From: Gnetum montanum
Taxonomy: Eukaryota; Streptophyta; Gnetopsida; Gnetales; Gnetaceae
Direction: 5' to 3'
Length of the DNA stretch: 54,333 nt
Assembly: GCA_015680685.1 (NCBI GenBank)
Contig: MNCI01025282.1
Location: 549,669 to 604,001, forward strand
Part shown: positions 33,652 to 45,720 of the stretch, one piece after another
How positions within the stretch are numbered: the stretch's first letter is position 1
Layout: each line of letters starts with the position of its first letter
Made by a program: the position numbers and the translations under genes
Notes under the pieces: model-generated
The model's database searches: none
What the model was told of the DNA's origin: nothing
The model's input: the letters and a program-made list of their open reading frames with translations, nothing else

Positions 33652-35754
33652 CTACTGTGGTGGTTCTGGGTTACTGTCAACGCCAATTGTGTTGATGACA
33701 TACCCCGCATTGTTGGCATTGAGGGGATCCTTGTAGATGTGCATGGATTGATTTTTGGGGCAGACAGGGTTGCTTTCATCCAAAACCAATTTCCCCTGAT
33801 CAATCATCCATTGGATGTCATCTTTTAATGCTAAATAATAATCTATGTCGTGATCACAAAGTTGATGGTAGTCACAGAACCGTTCCAACCGGAAGTTCTT
33901 AGGAATTGGCAGCTCATTGGGCGTACCCAAGGAGGGGTTCCTAAGAAGTTCACAATACCGTTGATGCCGTTTGGTCACCTCCTCCCACATTCACTTATGG
34001 TGAATATACCCAGCCCCCAACAATTGCTTCAGAAGTTCTGAAGGCTTGCCAGGTAGAGGGTTGTATTTAGAGTAGTCTTTACACTCAAAGTTGGGTTTAG
34101 GTTAGGTTGATGCCTCTGGTGCTAACGTTGAGGGTTGAGAAGCATTATTTAAGCTAGGCATGGGGTTAGTCGATGTTGTGGCCACCTTTTTATTATTTTT
34201 GTTGTTGGGTTTGGCCTCGTTTTCCACAGTGGCCACCGTGGCTATCATGGCCTTCCCCTTCTCTTTGTCCTTTTTGACATATGCATTTTTCTATGCAACA
34301 TAAGTCGGGTCTTTACTAGCTTTGGCTATGTCTTGGATGCTCTTCGTCTAGGCAAAAGCTTGACTGAGAGAGCATGAGGCTAGGTAGTATAGTTTTAACT
34401 TAATAAAGTTGTTTACTGCCCCCTTGAAGATAACCAACATAAGGGCCTCTGCGATAGGCTCATGGATCTCATTCAGGGTAGCGCTCCATCGTTGTATAAA
34501 CTTTTGCACCAACTCCAGCGAGTCTTGCTTGACGCTTATCAACTGATTCAATGTGACTTCCAGCTTTAAGTTATACTTGAAGCCAGTCACAAACTGAGTC
34601 AGCAGCTCCTCGAGAGTTGAGAGGGAGGTGCGTGGGAGTGCGCGGTACCAGTCTAAGGCTTTGCCCGTCAGAGACATAGCAAAGACATGAATAATAGTTT
34701 GCAGCCACTACTGTAACAACAAAGATTCAGATCTAAACGTAAATAGATGTGCATTGGGATCACCCTCCCCATTGTATTTTGTGAATTGGGGGAGTGGTAT
34801 CCCAAGGTGTTACGTGAGCATGGGAATGACCGAGCTGATGGGGTCGTCATGGGAGAAATCCATGACCTGCACTATGTCAGAACCGGTGGCTTTGAGATGT
34901 TTAATCTCTTCAATGAGGGTTTGAATAAGTTGGAACACTTGGTCCAGACTTGGGGATGATGTAGATGGTTGTGGGGTTATAGGGGCGACCATTTTTGGTG
35001 GCATTATAAGGGCAGCGGCCTAGCTCATAGGGGGTACCGTTAGGGCTGCTCCTACGAAGGGTGTTGCCTGTGCGGTCTAGCACCCAATGGGTGGTGCTGT
35101 TGAAGCAGCGGCTGCTGGTGGGGCTGTAGGGTTAATCACTTGTGTGACTAATGGGGCAGACCATAGTCTCATGCTTGCTTTTATCGTTTGTGGGACTTGG
35201 TACGCTTGGTGGTAAATGTAGTGTGACATTTGGGAGGATTGCGAAACAAGGAGAGAAGTGGTTGAGGCCCATCACACGATTGGGGGTAGAGCTGCCATTG
35301 ATGGTACGATAGGCATGGACAATGGAATGGGAATAGGAACTCCATGTAGCTATGAGGTAGGCACAGTGTGCACGTACGACAATGTAGCTATGACCGGTGT
35401 TTGGTATGATGATAAGACTGAGTAAGCAGGGAGAGTGCCTAGGAATGAAACTGAAGGGGCGACGTGTTGGTACGTTGAGGGTAAGAGATGGCTGCCCACA
35501 ACTGATGAAAGTGTAGGTTGTGGCAGAGTCATGGTAATCATAAAAGGGGTGAATGCAAAAAGCAGATTTGACCGAAAGACCGCGGTGGGAGGGATAGTCA
35601 CAAGGTAAGTTTGGCCACCACCCTCGGATTGGGAATCTAGGTCTTCTTGTCCGTCCTGGAATGCTTCATCGTAATGGGATGTCATGTCCCACTGTTCCCT
35701 AGACCTACTCATTTGTATGAGTTGGTTCAGGACCCATTGATACGATTTGGTCAA
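33652..35754 (-). pseudogene. Tat2 gag
   Basis: Minus strand. The N-terminal region 35754-35350 is rich in Pro, Ser and Thr. The segment 35004-34810 reads MPPKMVAPITPQPSTSSP. The capsid-type gag domain at 34677-34348 reads LTGKALDWYRALPRTSLS, LLTQFVTGFKYN and LVQKFIQRWSATLNEI. A Lys/Asn-rich linker follows. The segment 33990-33652 carries a knuckle-like FCDYHQLCDHDIDYYLALK, in which the last Cys expected in this type of motif is Tyr. Gag would package element RNA. The frames are separated by stops near 34690, 34290 and 33990. Confidence 0.85.
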
Positions 35755-36292
35755 CGGGATAATGATATTAGGGGTGGGGATAAATTCCCTCCTGTTCTAA
35801 TGAAGGAACTTGAAGTTATGTTTTTCTTCAAGTTCTTGGCGATCCAGGGGCAGATTTTCCTAGATCTTTGCGTAGAGGAAGTCATAACTCTCTACATCTT
35901 GTGCCAATAACTTAGGTGACAGATGTCAAGTCCTAAGAGACTGGCATGGTGCCAACACTAGGCTAGGTGGTTGATCAGCACCTATGATGCTTTGAGCCAA
36001 GAAAGGAACCTCAAGTTTCAAGGTAGGAACTACAATTGTTAGCGGAATCATTTTAGATGATTAAAGGGAAATCACAAACAAGAAACATAGAAATCAATTG
36101 GTGATTAGAGGCTTTTTGTCCTGCTAGGTTCCAAAGGAACCGTCATCGTGACCAGTTTGCACCACATGATGCATAAACAACCATGAGGCTATCACGTTTA
36201 TGTTAGTGGGTGACAGGGTATAGACAGCGTGCAGGACTACCCAAAGGACACAGAAAGGGCACCGAAATGGACCTTCTTCTACCACCAAAAAA
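35755..36292 (-). other. Tat2 5' leader with primer-binding site region
   Basis: About 540 bp from the 5' LTR to gag in element sense. The first bases after the LTR on the minus strand are TTTTTTGGTGGTAGAAGAAG. I could not match this to a tRNA with confidence. Confidence 0.45.
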
Positions 36293-38131
36293 TGTTGCGA
36301 CTGAAAACATCGGTGGCTAGAACACTGAGAGGTTGCTGGGTAAACAGTTTAACCCCGAATCCGTGCAAGGGCTGTGTTGGGAAGAAATGGAAGCGGGGTG
36401 CCCTGAATGGTCTGGTTGATCAAACATGGACTTAATCGGTGTATCTTAACCTTTCGTAAATGCTTGTTTTGGAAGCGAGGTATGCAAAGTAAATTGATGA
36501 TCAATAAATGTAAAGCAATGAAAATAGTGCAAAACAACGATGATAGTAAGCAACTAGCAAAATAGACTTGGGTGAGAAAGTGCATTGCCCCAAGGTTGCA
36601 GGTTTGATCCTTTGCTTTGTTAAAAGATGTACAACAGAACACGCAACATGGAAGAGGCACAACTTACATGGGTTTGATCCTTTGCTTTGCTTTGCTGGTA
36701 TATCTCTGAACTGTAGAGCGAACCAGCAAACTCAAAGCCAACCAGAGTGCTAAAAATTACCAACTATGCTCTCCGAAAGCTAACTTAAAAGCCAATCACC
36801 ACCCTAAGCCAATAGCCAACCCTTCAAGCGTTATTTTCCAGGGTATTTATAAGGCTAGGAGCAGGAGAAAAACATGGTCTGGATGCCACGTGTTCTAGGC
36901 CCCACAAGGTGCAAACATGGCTGTACTATGTAGGTGTGCGATGCTGGAGGTGAGCTTTGTTACGCTATGACCATATTGCTGAAACTGCATGTGCCAAAAT
37001 CTAGTGTGCCAACAATGGAAGCAAAATGGAGCCTATGCTCCAGGATTATGTCTTCCCTACTCTTGCAAGTAGTGTCAAGCATAGGAATAATTTTTGGGGA
37101 TTGACCAAGGGTATGCAAAATGAAGCAAACTTGATGATTTTGTCTACCAAAGAGATATCAGGGTGAGGATAATCATTGCCAACAAGTTATAAAGCTAACT
37201 AAAGACATCTTAATGCCTCCATGCTAGTGTTGCACTACCCACGTTGTTCAACACATTAGCTTAGTGTAAGTAACCGCTTGCTACGCTATGCTACACTATG
37301 TAGTGTAGCATAGCATAGCCACCAATCTTGATAGATAACTTACATAGGAGTCGAGAGAATTTGTGTGAAGCTTGGTTAGGCAAACAACTGCAACTTTTTT
37401 CCTCCATGTCGAAAAGCCTTTGGACTCGCTAAATTCATCTTTGGAACATTTTTATCAGTTTTGCATCATTGCTACGCTGTGCTACACTATGTAGCGTAGC
37501 ACAATGTAGCAGCCAGTGTATCATGCTTCCTTGTTCAATCTACCATTTTCTACCAAGAAACCTTACTTGAGGCCTAAGGGCTAAGTGGGATAACCAATTT
37601 TGAAGGCCAAAGCGTTGCCAAGTGCAATCTTCTTATTGGAGTCACTTGGCAAAGGGGGGCCTTTGCGCGCTTTGTCCCTATTACGCTCTACTACGCTGCA
37701 TAGCGTAGCACCTTGTGTTGGTGGAGCAAGTTTGCTTGATGGTTGCAACATGGATAAATGCTTTGGAAGACCAACTTGTCAATGACTTAGATCTTGGACA
37801 CTTGATTGATCTCTTCAAGGCTTGCTACAATGTGCAGTGTAGAAGATTTCTATGCTAGAAAACTTGCCGAACTATTTTTCTCATCCCGAATACTTTTGAC
37901 AACTTTTAGCATGGCCCTTGGGTAGACTGCTAGCTAGGTCAATTATCCAGTTGGGCAGGCTAGAGAGTCTAGTAGGCCTATCAACCTTGGAGATAGAAAA
38001 ATTGCCAAACTATATAGTCTATCCTTGATGCCTACACCGTTCTGTCGGCCTATCATGCACTTCTAGAAATCCTTGCCCAAATTCCAAGACTTTGCTGAAG
38101 CATGAGGGTCTTGAAATTTTATGGTGTTTCA
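36293..38131 (-). repeat. Tat2 5' LTR
   Basis: 1839 bp; on the plus strand it starts TGTTGCGACTGAAAACATC and ends TTATGGTGTTTCA, followed by the target duplication ATGCT. A minus-strand TATAAATA at 36844-36851 is the likely TATA box. It contains inverted repeats built from TACGCTA/TAGCGTA at about 37279-37322, 37470-37512 and 37688-37710. It is about 700 bp longer than the 3' LTR, which has lost the TATA-containing block. Confidence 0.9.
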
Positions 38132-38136
38132 ATGCT

Positions 38137-38450
38137 TATGTAGTTGGATGATAAGAAACGTCCATATTACATCCATTGCACAAGTTGAAGCATTGTGGGT
38201 GTGCAACTCAATTACACCACCATAAAAAAAGGACTAATGGCGATGGTGTATGCTCTAGAAAAGTTCAAGCACTATGTGCTTGGATATAAAGTGTTTGTGC
38301 ACACTGATCATAATGCCATTTTCTTCCTCATGAATAAGCCAATAGTGAGCCCCCATGTCATACGTTGGTTGGTGATCTTCCACAAGTTTGATCTTACAAT
38401 GATAGATCAAAAGGAGACTAAGAATGTGGTCGTCAATCACTTGTCTTGAT
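38137..38450 (+). pseudogene. Element A RNase H (continues RT after Tat2)
   Basis: Plus strand, resuming the element A frame region interrupted at 20136. Reads QLNYTTIKKGLMAMVYALEK (38205 on), FKHYVLGYKVFVHTDHNAIF with the catalytic Asp of TDH, VIRWLVIFHKFDLTMID, and NVVVNHLS. These are standard Ty3/gypsy RNase H motifs. The first residues are lost in frameshifts around 38140-38200. Confidence 0.85.
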
Positions 38451-39267
38451 TGTAATGGGATAACAAAGAGGAGGAGAGCCTACTCTCTGACCAATGTTCT
38501 AATGAACTCCTGTTTACTGGTGCAATAAATGAAAAAATGCTTGCAAAACCAAAATGGTATGATGGCATCCTTACTTATCTTTTAACTCAGGAGATGCCAC
38601 AAGATTTGGACCATAGGAAGAAACAATAGTTTTTTCATTAGGCTGAGCACTTCATGGAAATCAATGAATACCTTTACAAGGTGTGTGTTGATGGCTTGGT
38701 TCGTTGGTGTGTACCTAATGCAGATTAATTGCACGTTCTCCAGGATGCTCATAAAGGCCCTTGCAGAGGCCACTATGCTGGAAGATGTACAACCATAAAA
38801 ATACCGATGGCAAGATACTATTGGTCCATAATCTTCACGGATGCTCACCAATTTATCTAATCCTATGAGCACTATCAACGAGATGGTGGGATGACTGCAG
38901 GTATGAAGGATCCTCAATAATGGATTCAACCACTAGAACCCTATGACATATGGAGTATAGATTTCATGGGTTCCATCACACCCATGTTCAATGGGAAGGC
39001 ATATATAATTGTCCTTGTTGACTATTGTACCAAATGAGGAGAAGCAGCAACTATCACTGATTGTACATCGTCCACTACTACTAGATTTGTATAACAAAGT
39101 CTTGTGAATAGGTTTGGGGTGCCACATGTATTGATTTCTAATAATGGAATCCATTTTACAGATGCTACTATTTGAAAACTTATGCAACTCTTGAGGGTTG
39201 AACATGAATTAACAACACCGTATCACCCTCAAGCCAATGGTCAAGCAGAAGTAACTAAAAGGGAGAT
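38451..39267 (+). pseudogene. Element A integrase, first copy, truncated
   Basis: Zinc-finger region about 38720-38890 (GPCRGHYAGRCTT, then the CQR region degraded). The core follows from about 38950: WSIDFMGSITPMFNGKAYI, GVPHVLISNNGIHFTD (Asn where the second catalytic Asp is expected) and YHPQANGQAEV with the Glu. Translation stops making sense at 39267, where element D begins. Upstream (38451-38700) is the RNase H-integrase linker. Compare the second copy at 44288-45700. Confidence 0.85.
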
Positions 39268-41377
39268 TGACAAGCTAGGTAAAATTTGGTGCAAGATACC
39301 TTTAATCTTTATCTTTATTTCTTTTGTTATAGAAATTGTCACCTCCTCTATGATTGACTTGCAAATTGTATCCCATGAAGGAACAATTTAAAGTCAAAAG
39401 ATCATCAAGACATAAAACCAATGATTAGATTTAGATTCAATTGAGAACACCATACTTATTGATGTCACCCATAAGTAAAATCAACAATATTCATCTTAAC
39501 TCCTAACATTAAGTTCAAAGATGAATACAATCAATTAAACCAAATTGAGTTTAAATAAATTTATGAGAAATAAGGAAGATTACAAAGGAGACATCACCTA
39601 AGTTGTGACCCTGTTATGTTATCTCTCCAGTGCAACAACTTTTCAATCTTCAAACATTGTTGGCTATTAATTGCCACAAATCATCAACAATCTTCCTTCA
39701 CAATTTTGTGCACAAAAAAAATTCTAATCTAGTGTGGTTCTCTCAATAGTATCCTCTTTTTATTTTTTTCATATCCTTTTCTATTTTCTATCATCTCTAT
39801 TGCATCTGGCCAGGGAATTTATAAGGACTGGTTTAGCACATGAGGAGCCACCACCTGTGTGTAATGACGATGGCAATTACTACCCACATGTAACATCCAC
39901 TATAATGTCCACTGCCACTACCCACATAGGTCATGTTCACTGTAATGTCCACTGCCACCACCCATGCAAGTAATGTTCAATGATGAGCAGCAAGGTACCC
40001 CTATGGTCAACCATACGAATACGAGCGTGTATGCACAATCTGTTCAAACTCTGCAAATAGACTAGTTGTGGCACCTAGATAGTTATACATTGATCGCAGT
40101 TCATTGTCTTCCCAGCTAGACTAGTATTGGCTTTTTCACATATGGTTTAGTCCAGAGTGAGGTGTATGATGTGATTTCTAATACTATGCTACTCCTAGAG
40201 ACAATGAGAAATAACTTGAGTGAGCTAATAAATAATGGAAAATAAAATCTAAGCTAGCCTAAGTGCAATGAGCATCCATCCTTAATCATCCGTACGCATC
40301 TTGGACTTCGTGTACTATTTTTGGGATTACCAAGCACACATCACTCAAAGCACTACTTAATACATTACTAGGTTACCACATAGTTACACTTAAATGTTCA
40401 TGATTAAGACATACTCATTCCGCGTTAACAACAGAAATAGTAAATGATGATAAAAGAAATATTAACTAAGAAAATAATAATTAATAATTAATAATTAAAC
40501 AATTAGAAACTAAGTGAATGTTGCAATGATGGAGTAATCTCAATCTTTATTGTTGATTGTATGCATGTCCAAGTATGGCACACTTGAACAAAGGCTCCGT
40601 ACAATTACAAGCATCACACTCCAGGCATGCACTTGGAAAAGAACTGAAAGCTAACTAAAAATTGATAAAAAGACTTTACCTAAAGACTTACCGGAAAGAG
40701 ACTCCTCCCTGTGCACCTGAGTGCTATATTTATAGGCCAACATAGGAATCACAATATCGTGTATACAATATTGTATCCAGGTTAAGATATCATGTACTCA
40801 ATATCATGTACCTGATATCGGGGCCTGGCAAACCGTAATTCATCATTCACTATAACATCCATCGATCATGTGGCAAAGAAATGTGTAGCTCCCACCACCC
40901 ATGCATAGGTAACAGTTGGGAACCAAACATCATTACCGTTGTAACGTCCACTACAAAAAAAATGACAATCTTCATCATGGTAATGTGTAAGAAACAGTTG
41001 TTGTTGCATGATTAAAGAACGTGGTTGATGGAGTGGCACATCCACATTGTAGCACCAACGTCCAAGTTGTAGCTCCATTATCACCATAAATCCTCAATGT
41101 GCATTCCTATTACTATTGCAAAAACAAAACCAGAAACCAAAAAACATAACACCAGTATAGATCAAGGAATTGGATTTTTCAATTGCCACCACATGGCTCC
41201 CCAACAACAAAACCTGCGCCTTTGGTTTGAGTCTTTAGTACATAAAAATTAATAAACTAATACTCATCATTATAATAAATTAAAATATAATAAACTAAAA
41301 AAAATTAAAATCACTAAAATAAACATTAATTAAATATGTAATTAAGTTTTTAAAACTATCAATTTTGGGGTTTAACA
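39268..41377 (-). repeat. Element D 3' LTR (interrupted)
   Basis: The plus strand begins TGACAAGCTAGGTAAAATT and ends TTTTGGGGTTTAACA. In element sense it has TG...CA ends and is preceded by the PPT AGTTGGGGGCTA (41378-41389). About 1245 bp without the inserted solo LTR. There is no second LTR for comparison, so the outer end rests on the break in integrase and the TG...CA rule. Short repeats of CACTGTAATGTCCACTGCCAC type surround the insertion site (39880-39980 and 40846-40960). Confidence 0.6.
39981..40845 (-). repeat. C-family solo LTR inside element D LTR
   Basis: 865 bp; on the plus strand it starts TGATGAGCAGCAAGGTACC and ends CCGTAATTCATCA. Flanked by TTCAA (39976-39980) and TTCAC (40846-40850), a target duplication with one change. 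It shares the C-family landmarks (GATATC-rich promoter at about 40752-40820, TATAAATA complement near 40730, the GTCCAAGT segment). No internal region is attached, so LTR-LTR recombination removed it. Confidence 0.8.
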
Positions 41378-43125
41378 TAGCCCCCAACTAGCCTTTAGCT
41401 AGTGCTTGGCCATAGAGGCAAAAATAAAATAAAATAAAACATTAATAGATGTATAAGAAACTAGAATTATTCCAAGATATTTATTTAGGCATTCAAAATT
41501 TAACATATTAGAAACATGTAAACATTTAACAAGAAAAAGATTAAAACAAAAATAAATTTGTCTATTACCTAAATTTCCAAATATTTATTTACTAATTATA
41601 CTTATTAATCTTTTGATGATAAATTTTTATTCTTGAATATGAGTTCACATATAACTCGGTTAGGAAGGACCTACCTAGGATTAATTGGACTTAACCTCAT
41701 CTCACAAGGTCTACTTCATTAAGTGCAAGAATGTCTTATAAACTCAAGGTTTAAACCTTTCCTATGATTTAAGGATCTGAGATGCATTACTTACATCTAA
41801 CTCATTCCTTAACTTGATCATGGATTAACTTCCAAGTTGGTTATACCCTACTATCATATCCTTTATTAAGTAGTTGATCCCTTCTCCTAATTAAGCTAAG
41901 GTATGTAACATATGTAGGTTAATTAGCAAATATAAATTATTAAAAAGAGATATGGTTAAAGGATATACCAAAACCAAAAGTTGCCCTAGGTTTTATGTAT
42001 CTAGACTAAGAGGAAATCAAAGGCAATGGATAAACGAGTGTTAGTATCCATCATTGGCTACCATAGTAGGGATCTCGACCACTAATGCTTATGAAAGACA
42101 TGATGGAAAAAACAAAGAAAACCCATGCACAAAAGTACCACTAGTCAGAGAGATGACCATGTAAGAGAAAATAGGAAGATAACATAACAAAAATAAAAAG
42201 AAAAATAGCAAACAATAAAAACTAGGTAAAAACAAAAGCAAAAAGAATAATAATATGAGAAGCACAAAAAAGAAAGCAAAATAACTAAATAACAAAGTAA
42301 GAGGAATGATTAAAAGTAAAGGTGCTCATTAAGATATTGACTATGGAGGAGTCACTCCTTCGTCTAGTGTTATACCCTGGTTCTAAGGTAGTGACACCTT
42401 GATTTGGTTAGTAATTGTTGCTTGTCCCTTAAACACTCTGCTTATAGAAAGGGGCTCTTATACAATGCTTAAAATTATGAGCTTGGAGCATCACTACAAC
42501 TATAAGGTTATTGTGGGAGTGGAGCTTGGCTCATGATTGAAGGTTTTTGTGGGGCTTTTTTTTTCTTTTTTTTTCTCTCTCTCTCTTCTTTTTCTTTTCT
42601 CTTTTTTTTCACAAGAAATTTAATATCTGACGAACTTCAACCATGAGGTTCTTATAAAAGCCAATTTCATTTTGGAAATGTTGCTTAAATGGCTTGATAT
42701 CGATAGATGCCTTTTGCTACTAGAGAAACTAAGTCCAATATAATACGCCCTTTCCACCTTAGTGACTCATCCACTCAGGTATTTAATAGAAACCAAACAC
42801 TAATAAGCATGATCCTAAACTAAGATATTTATCCACCTTGACTTAGGAAACTTATACTTAAAGAATATTGTTAAAAAACAATAAAGTTTATTATATGTAA
42901 GACACTTATTAATCTAAGGCTTACCCTTAGTTGGATTTTGGGTTTAAGCTTACTTATCTCAAGGTAGGAGGAGTTATCCTTCTCCCATACATTCCAGACA
43001 TAATGCTCCCAAATTCTTTATAGTCCCAACTAACAATAGAATTTCCTATTGCCTTCTACATTTTTCAAGGTAAAAGTTGTAAACTGTAAATACTACTTTA
43101 TAGTTTATTCTATGACATAAGAGTC
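41378..43125 (-). other. Element D 3' non-coding region
   Basis: About 1.75 kb between integrase and PPT with no recognised ORF; the Leu/Phe-rich minus-strand frame 42295-42089 is compositional. A long purine tract in element sense lies at about 42556-42612 (complement of TTTTTTTTCTTTTTTTTTCT and CTCTCTCTC runs). It may be an extra central polypurine tract or a simple repeat. Confidence 0.5.
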
Positions 43126-44278
43126 TTATTGAAAGTTATTTTTAAGAGCTAAAATTTCTAGTGGATTGTTGTTATGTAATTCATTAATTATGGGATAAGT
43201 TGGATCACTTAGCTCTACAAGTTCATCTTCGCTAGGTTCCTCAATGTGATGTTGATGATATAACTTAAGTCTTTTTCCATTGACTAAGAATTTAGTTGAG
43301 GAATAATCAATAGGTGATATTAGCACACTTTCATTATCATGGGGTTGGATAACTAAATAAGGGCCTTCCCACCTAGTTGTTAACTTCCCTAAAAAATTTA
43401 TGTAATTTCATATTGTAAAGAAGAACTTTATCACCTACGAAAAAGTGTTTTTTAAAGATATTCTTATCATGTAATGTCTTCATTTATTACTTTACAATTT
43501 TTTGTTTGTCAAGATCATGTAGCCACATTACATCAAGTTTATGAACTTGGTTGATTCGAGCAGCCTAGTTGATGTCTTCATGAAAGTTGAGTTGTTGGGC
43601 TAATCGTAAAAATTGATATTTAAGTTCAATAGGTAATAGACATAACTTACCAAAAACTAATTGATAAGGTGAATATCCTAAATTTGGTTTATAGGTAATC
43701 CAATAAGTCCAAAGTGCATCTTGCAATTTTTTAAACCAATCCTTTCCTTTAGTACATATAGTTTTTGCTAATATATTCAAGATAATTCTATTAGCATTTC
43801 CTATTTAGCCATTTGTTTGAGGATGATAGGCAATAGCTATTTTATGTTGGATACCACAAGACTTAAGGATTTTTTCCATGATTTTATTGACAAAATGGGT
43901 TCTTTAATAACTAATGATTACCCATGGAGTTCCAAAACATGTTAAAATATTTTCTCTATCGTTTGCTGGGGTGGCTTTTTTTTATACCCATTTGATGACA
44001 TAGTCGGTACAAACCAAAATGTATTAACATCAATTAAATGGTGAAAATGGTCCTAAAAAGTCTATACCCCACACATCAAATTGTTTTGTTATTAAAGTTG
44101 GCTTTAAGGGCATTTTATATCTTTTTGTTATGGCTCCCATTCGTTGACATTTATCACATTCTTGCACATACTTATGTGCATCTTTAAAAATTGAGCGCCA
44201 ATAAAATCCACTTTGAAGGATTTTGATAGTAGTACGTTTGCTATCAAAATGGCCAACCCCTAAATCATCATGGCACAT
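43126..44278 (-). pseudogene. Element D integrase (Athila type)
   Basis: Minus strand. The zinc finger at 44278-44030 reads GHFDSKRTTIKILQSGFYW, CDKCQRMGAITKR, followed by FDVWGIDFLGPFSPF, the start of the core. The core middle is broken. 43780-43565 reads WFKKLQDALWTYWITYKP, GYSPYQLVFGKLCLLPIELK, and the C-terminal domain at 43326-43126 reads FLVNGKRLKLYHQHHI. The wording matches Athila integrases (family knowledge). The catalytic region between about 44030 and 43800 has stops, so it is inactive. Confidence 0.85.
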
Positions 44279-44287
44279 TTGTAAGAA

Positions 44288-45720
44288 TTTGATCTTATGA
44301 TGATAGATTGAAAGGAGATTGAGAATGTGATTACTAACTATCTCTCTCGATTACAATGGAATGATAAAGAGAAGAACAGCTCACTCTTTGATCAATTCCT
44401 ATATGAACTCCTCTTTGATAATGTAATTAAAGAATAGATGCCCATAGAATCCAAATGGTATGATGGCATCCTCACTTATATTCTCACTCAAGAGACCCCA
44501 CAAGATTTGGACTACATGAAGAAATAATATTTTTTTTATTAGGCCAAACACTTCATGAAAATCAATGAACACCTTTACAAGGTATGCACTAATGACCCAA
44601 TTCGTTGGTGTGTCCTTGATGTGAATCAATTACACATTCTCTAGGATGCTCATGAAGGTCCTTGCGGAGGCCACTATGAAGAGAGATGCACGACCATAGA
44701 AATCTTGATGGAAAGATACTATTGGCCCATAATCTTTAAGGATGTCCACCAATTTGTTTGATCCTATGAACGTTGTCAATGAGATGGTGGATGATCGCAT
44801 GAATGGAGGGTCCTCAACAATGAATTCAACTACTAGAACCCTTTGACATATGGGGCATAGATTTCATGGGTTCCATCACACCCATGTTCAACAGAAAGGC
44901 CTATATTATTATGGTAGCTATTGACTACTATACCAAATGGGCCAAAGCAGCAGCCATCATTGATTGCACGTCATCCATTGTTGCTCAATTTGTACAATAG
45001 CACATTGAAATAGATTTGAGGTGCCATGTGCACTAATTTCTGATAATGGAACACACTTCATAGGCACCACTTTTTGGAAACTTATGCAATGCTTAGGGGT
45101 TGAACATAAAATAACAACATCCTACCACCCCCAAGCCATGATCAAGCAGAGATTACTAATAGAGAGATCACAAAGATTCTAATAAGAAGTGTTAGCAAAT
45201 ATAGGAGAGATTGGAGCATGAAACTCACAATGCCCTTTGGGGCTACTACTCAACATGGAACCTTCCTATAGGCTACTCTCCCTATGAGCTAGTGTATGAA
45301 AAATTACCAACTCTACTTATCTAATCCAAGCTCTGTACACATTTGACAGTCTATGACTTAGACCTTGACCTAAGTTTGGCATAAAAAGAAAGACTAATCA
45401 ACCTACATGTGTTAGAAGAAAATTAATTGGTAGCCCTATCCTTGAATGAAGTGCACAAGGCATTCAACAAAAATTTTCATAACCTAAGAATTAGAAGGAT
45501 AAAATTTCAACCAAGAGATAAGGTTCTCTACTAGAACCCCAAACATATTTCTCAAAAAACCAAATTCTAGATATTGTGGAAGGGGCCTTATATAATCAAT
45601 GAAACCTTTCATTCTAGGGCCATGATTATATACAAACCTGAAAGCCCAAGCAAGAAGCAGTTGGTCAACATCCAATAGGTGAAGCCTTTTCATGAGCCCA
45701 AGCAAGCCAGTGCAAAAAAT
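44288..45720 (+). pseudogene. A-type RNase H end and integrase, second copy
   Basis: Starts inside the RNase H C-terminus (FDLMMID at about 44288; compare FDLTMID at 38388) and runs through the linker (DGILTYILTQETPQDLD) to the zinc finger (GPCGGHYEERCTT, about 44660), the core (FMGSITPMFN, TKWAKAA) and a C-terminal part (ILWKGPYIINETFHS near 45570). It aligns with 38388-39267 at roughly 78 percent by eye, so it is a different copy of the same family rather than a recent duplicate. It contains many stops and frameshifts. Confidence 0.8.

Larger units (their letters stand above)
20137..38131 (-). mobile_element. Tat2: complete 18.0-kb Tat/Ogre-type Ty3/gypsy element
   Basis: A minus-strand element with LTRs at both ends and a perfect 5-bp target duplication ATGCT (20132-20136 and 38132-38136), inserted in the pol of element A. 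The minus-strand order is 5' LTR 38131-36293, leader, gag, protease, hairpin array, an antisense gene on the plus strand, a second hairpin array, RT, RNase H, second RNase H, integrase, third hairpin array, non-coding region, PPT, 3' LTR 21269-20137. Two RNase H domains and a long spacer between protease and RT resemble Ogre elements, where an intron separates those parts (family knowledge). The reading frames contain stops, so this copy is not autonomous now. Confidence 0.9.
39268..44287 (-). mobile_element. Element D: Athila-like Ty3/gypsy element, 3' part
   Basis: A minus-strand element inserted in the element A integrase. From the left: 3' LTR 39268-41377 (with a solo LTR inside), PPT, about 1.7 kb non-coding, integrase 44278-43126. 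It stops at about 44287 without RT, gag or 5' LTR, where plus-strand RNase H sequence of an A-type element begins. The right half has therefore been lost, probably by recombination. GAGAT at 39263-39267 would be the left target duplication. Confidence 0.7.

Noticed and set aside
42089-42295. Leu/Phe-rich minus-strand ORF as a membrane protein
   Set aside because: Composition effect of an A-rich plus strand in the element D non-coding region; no start context or relative.
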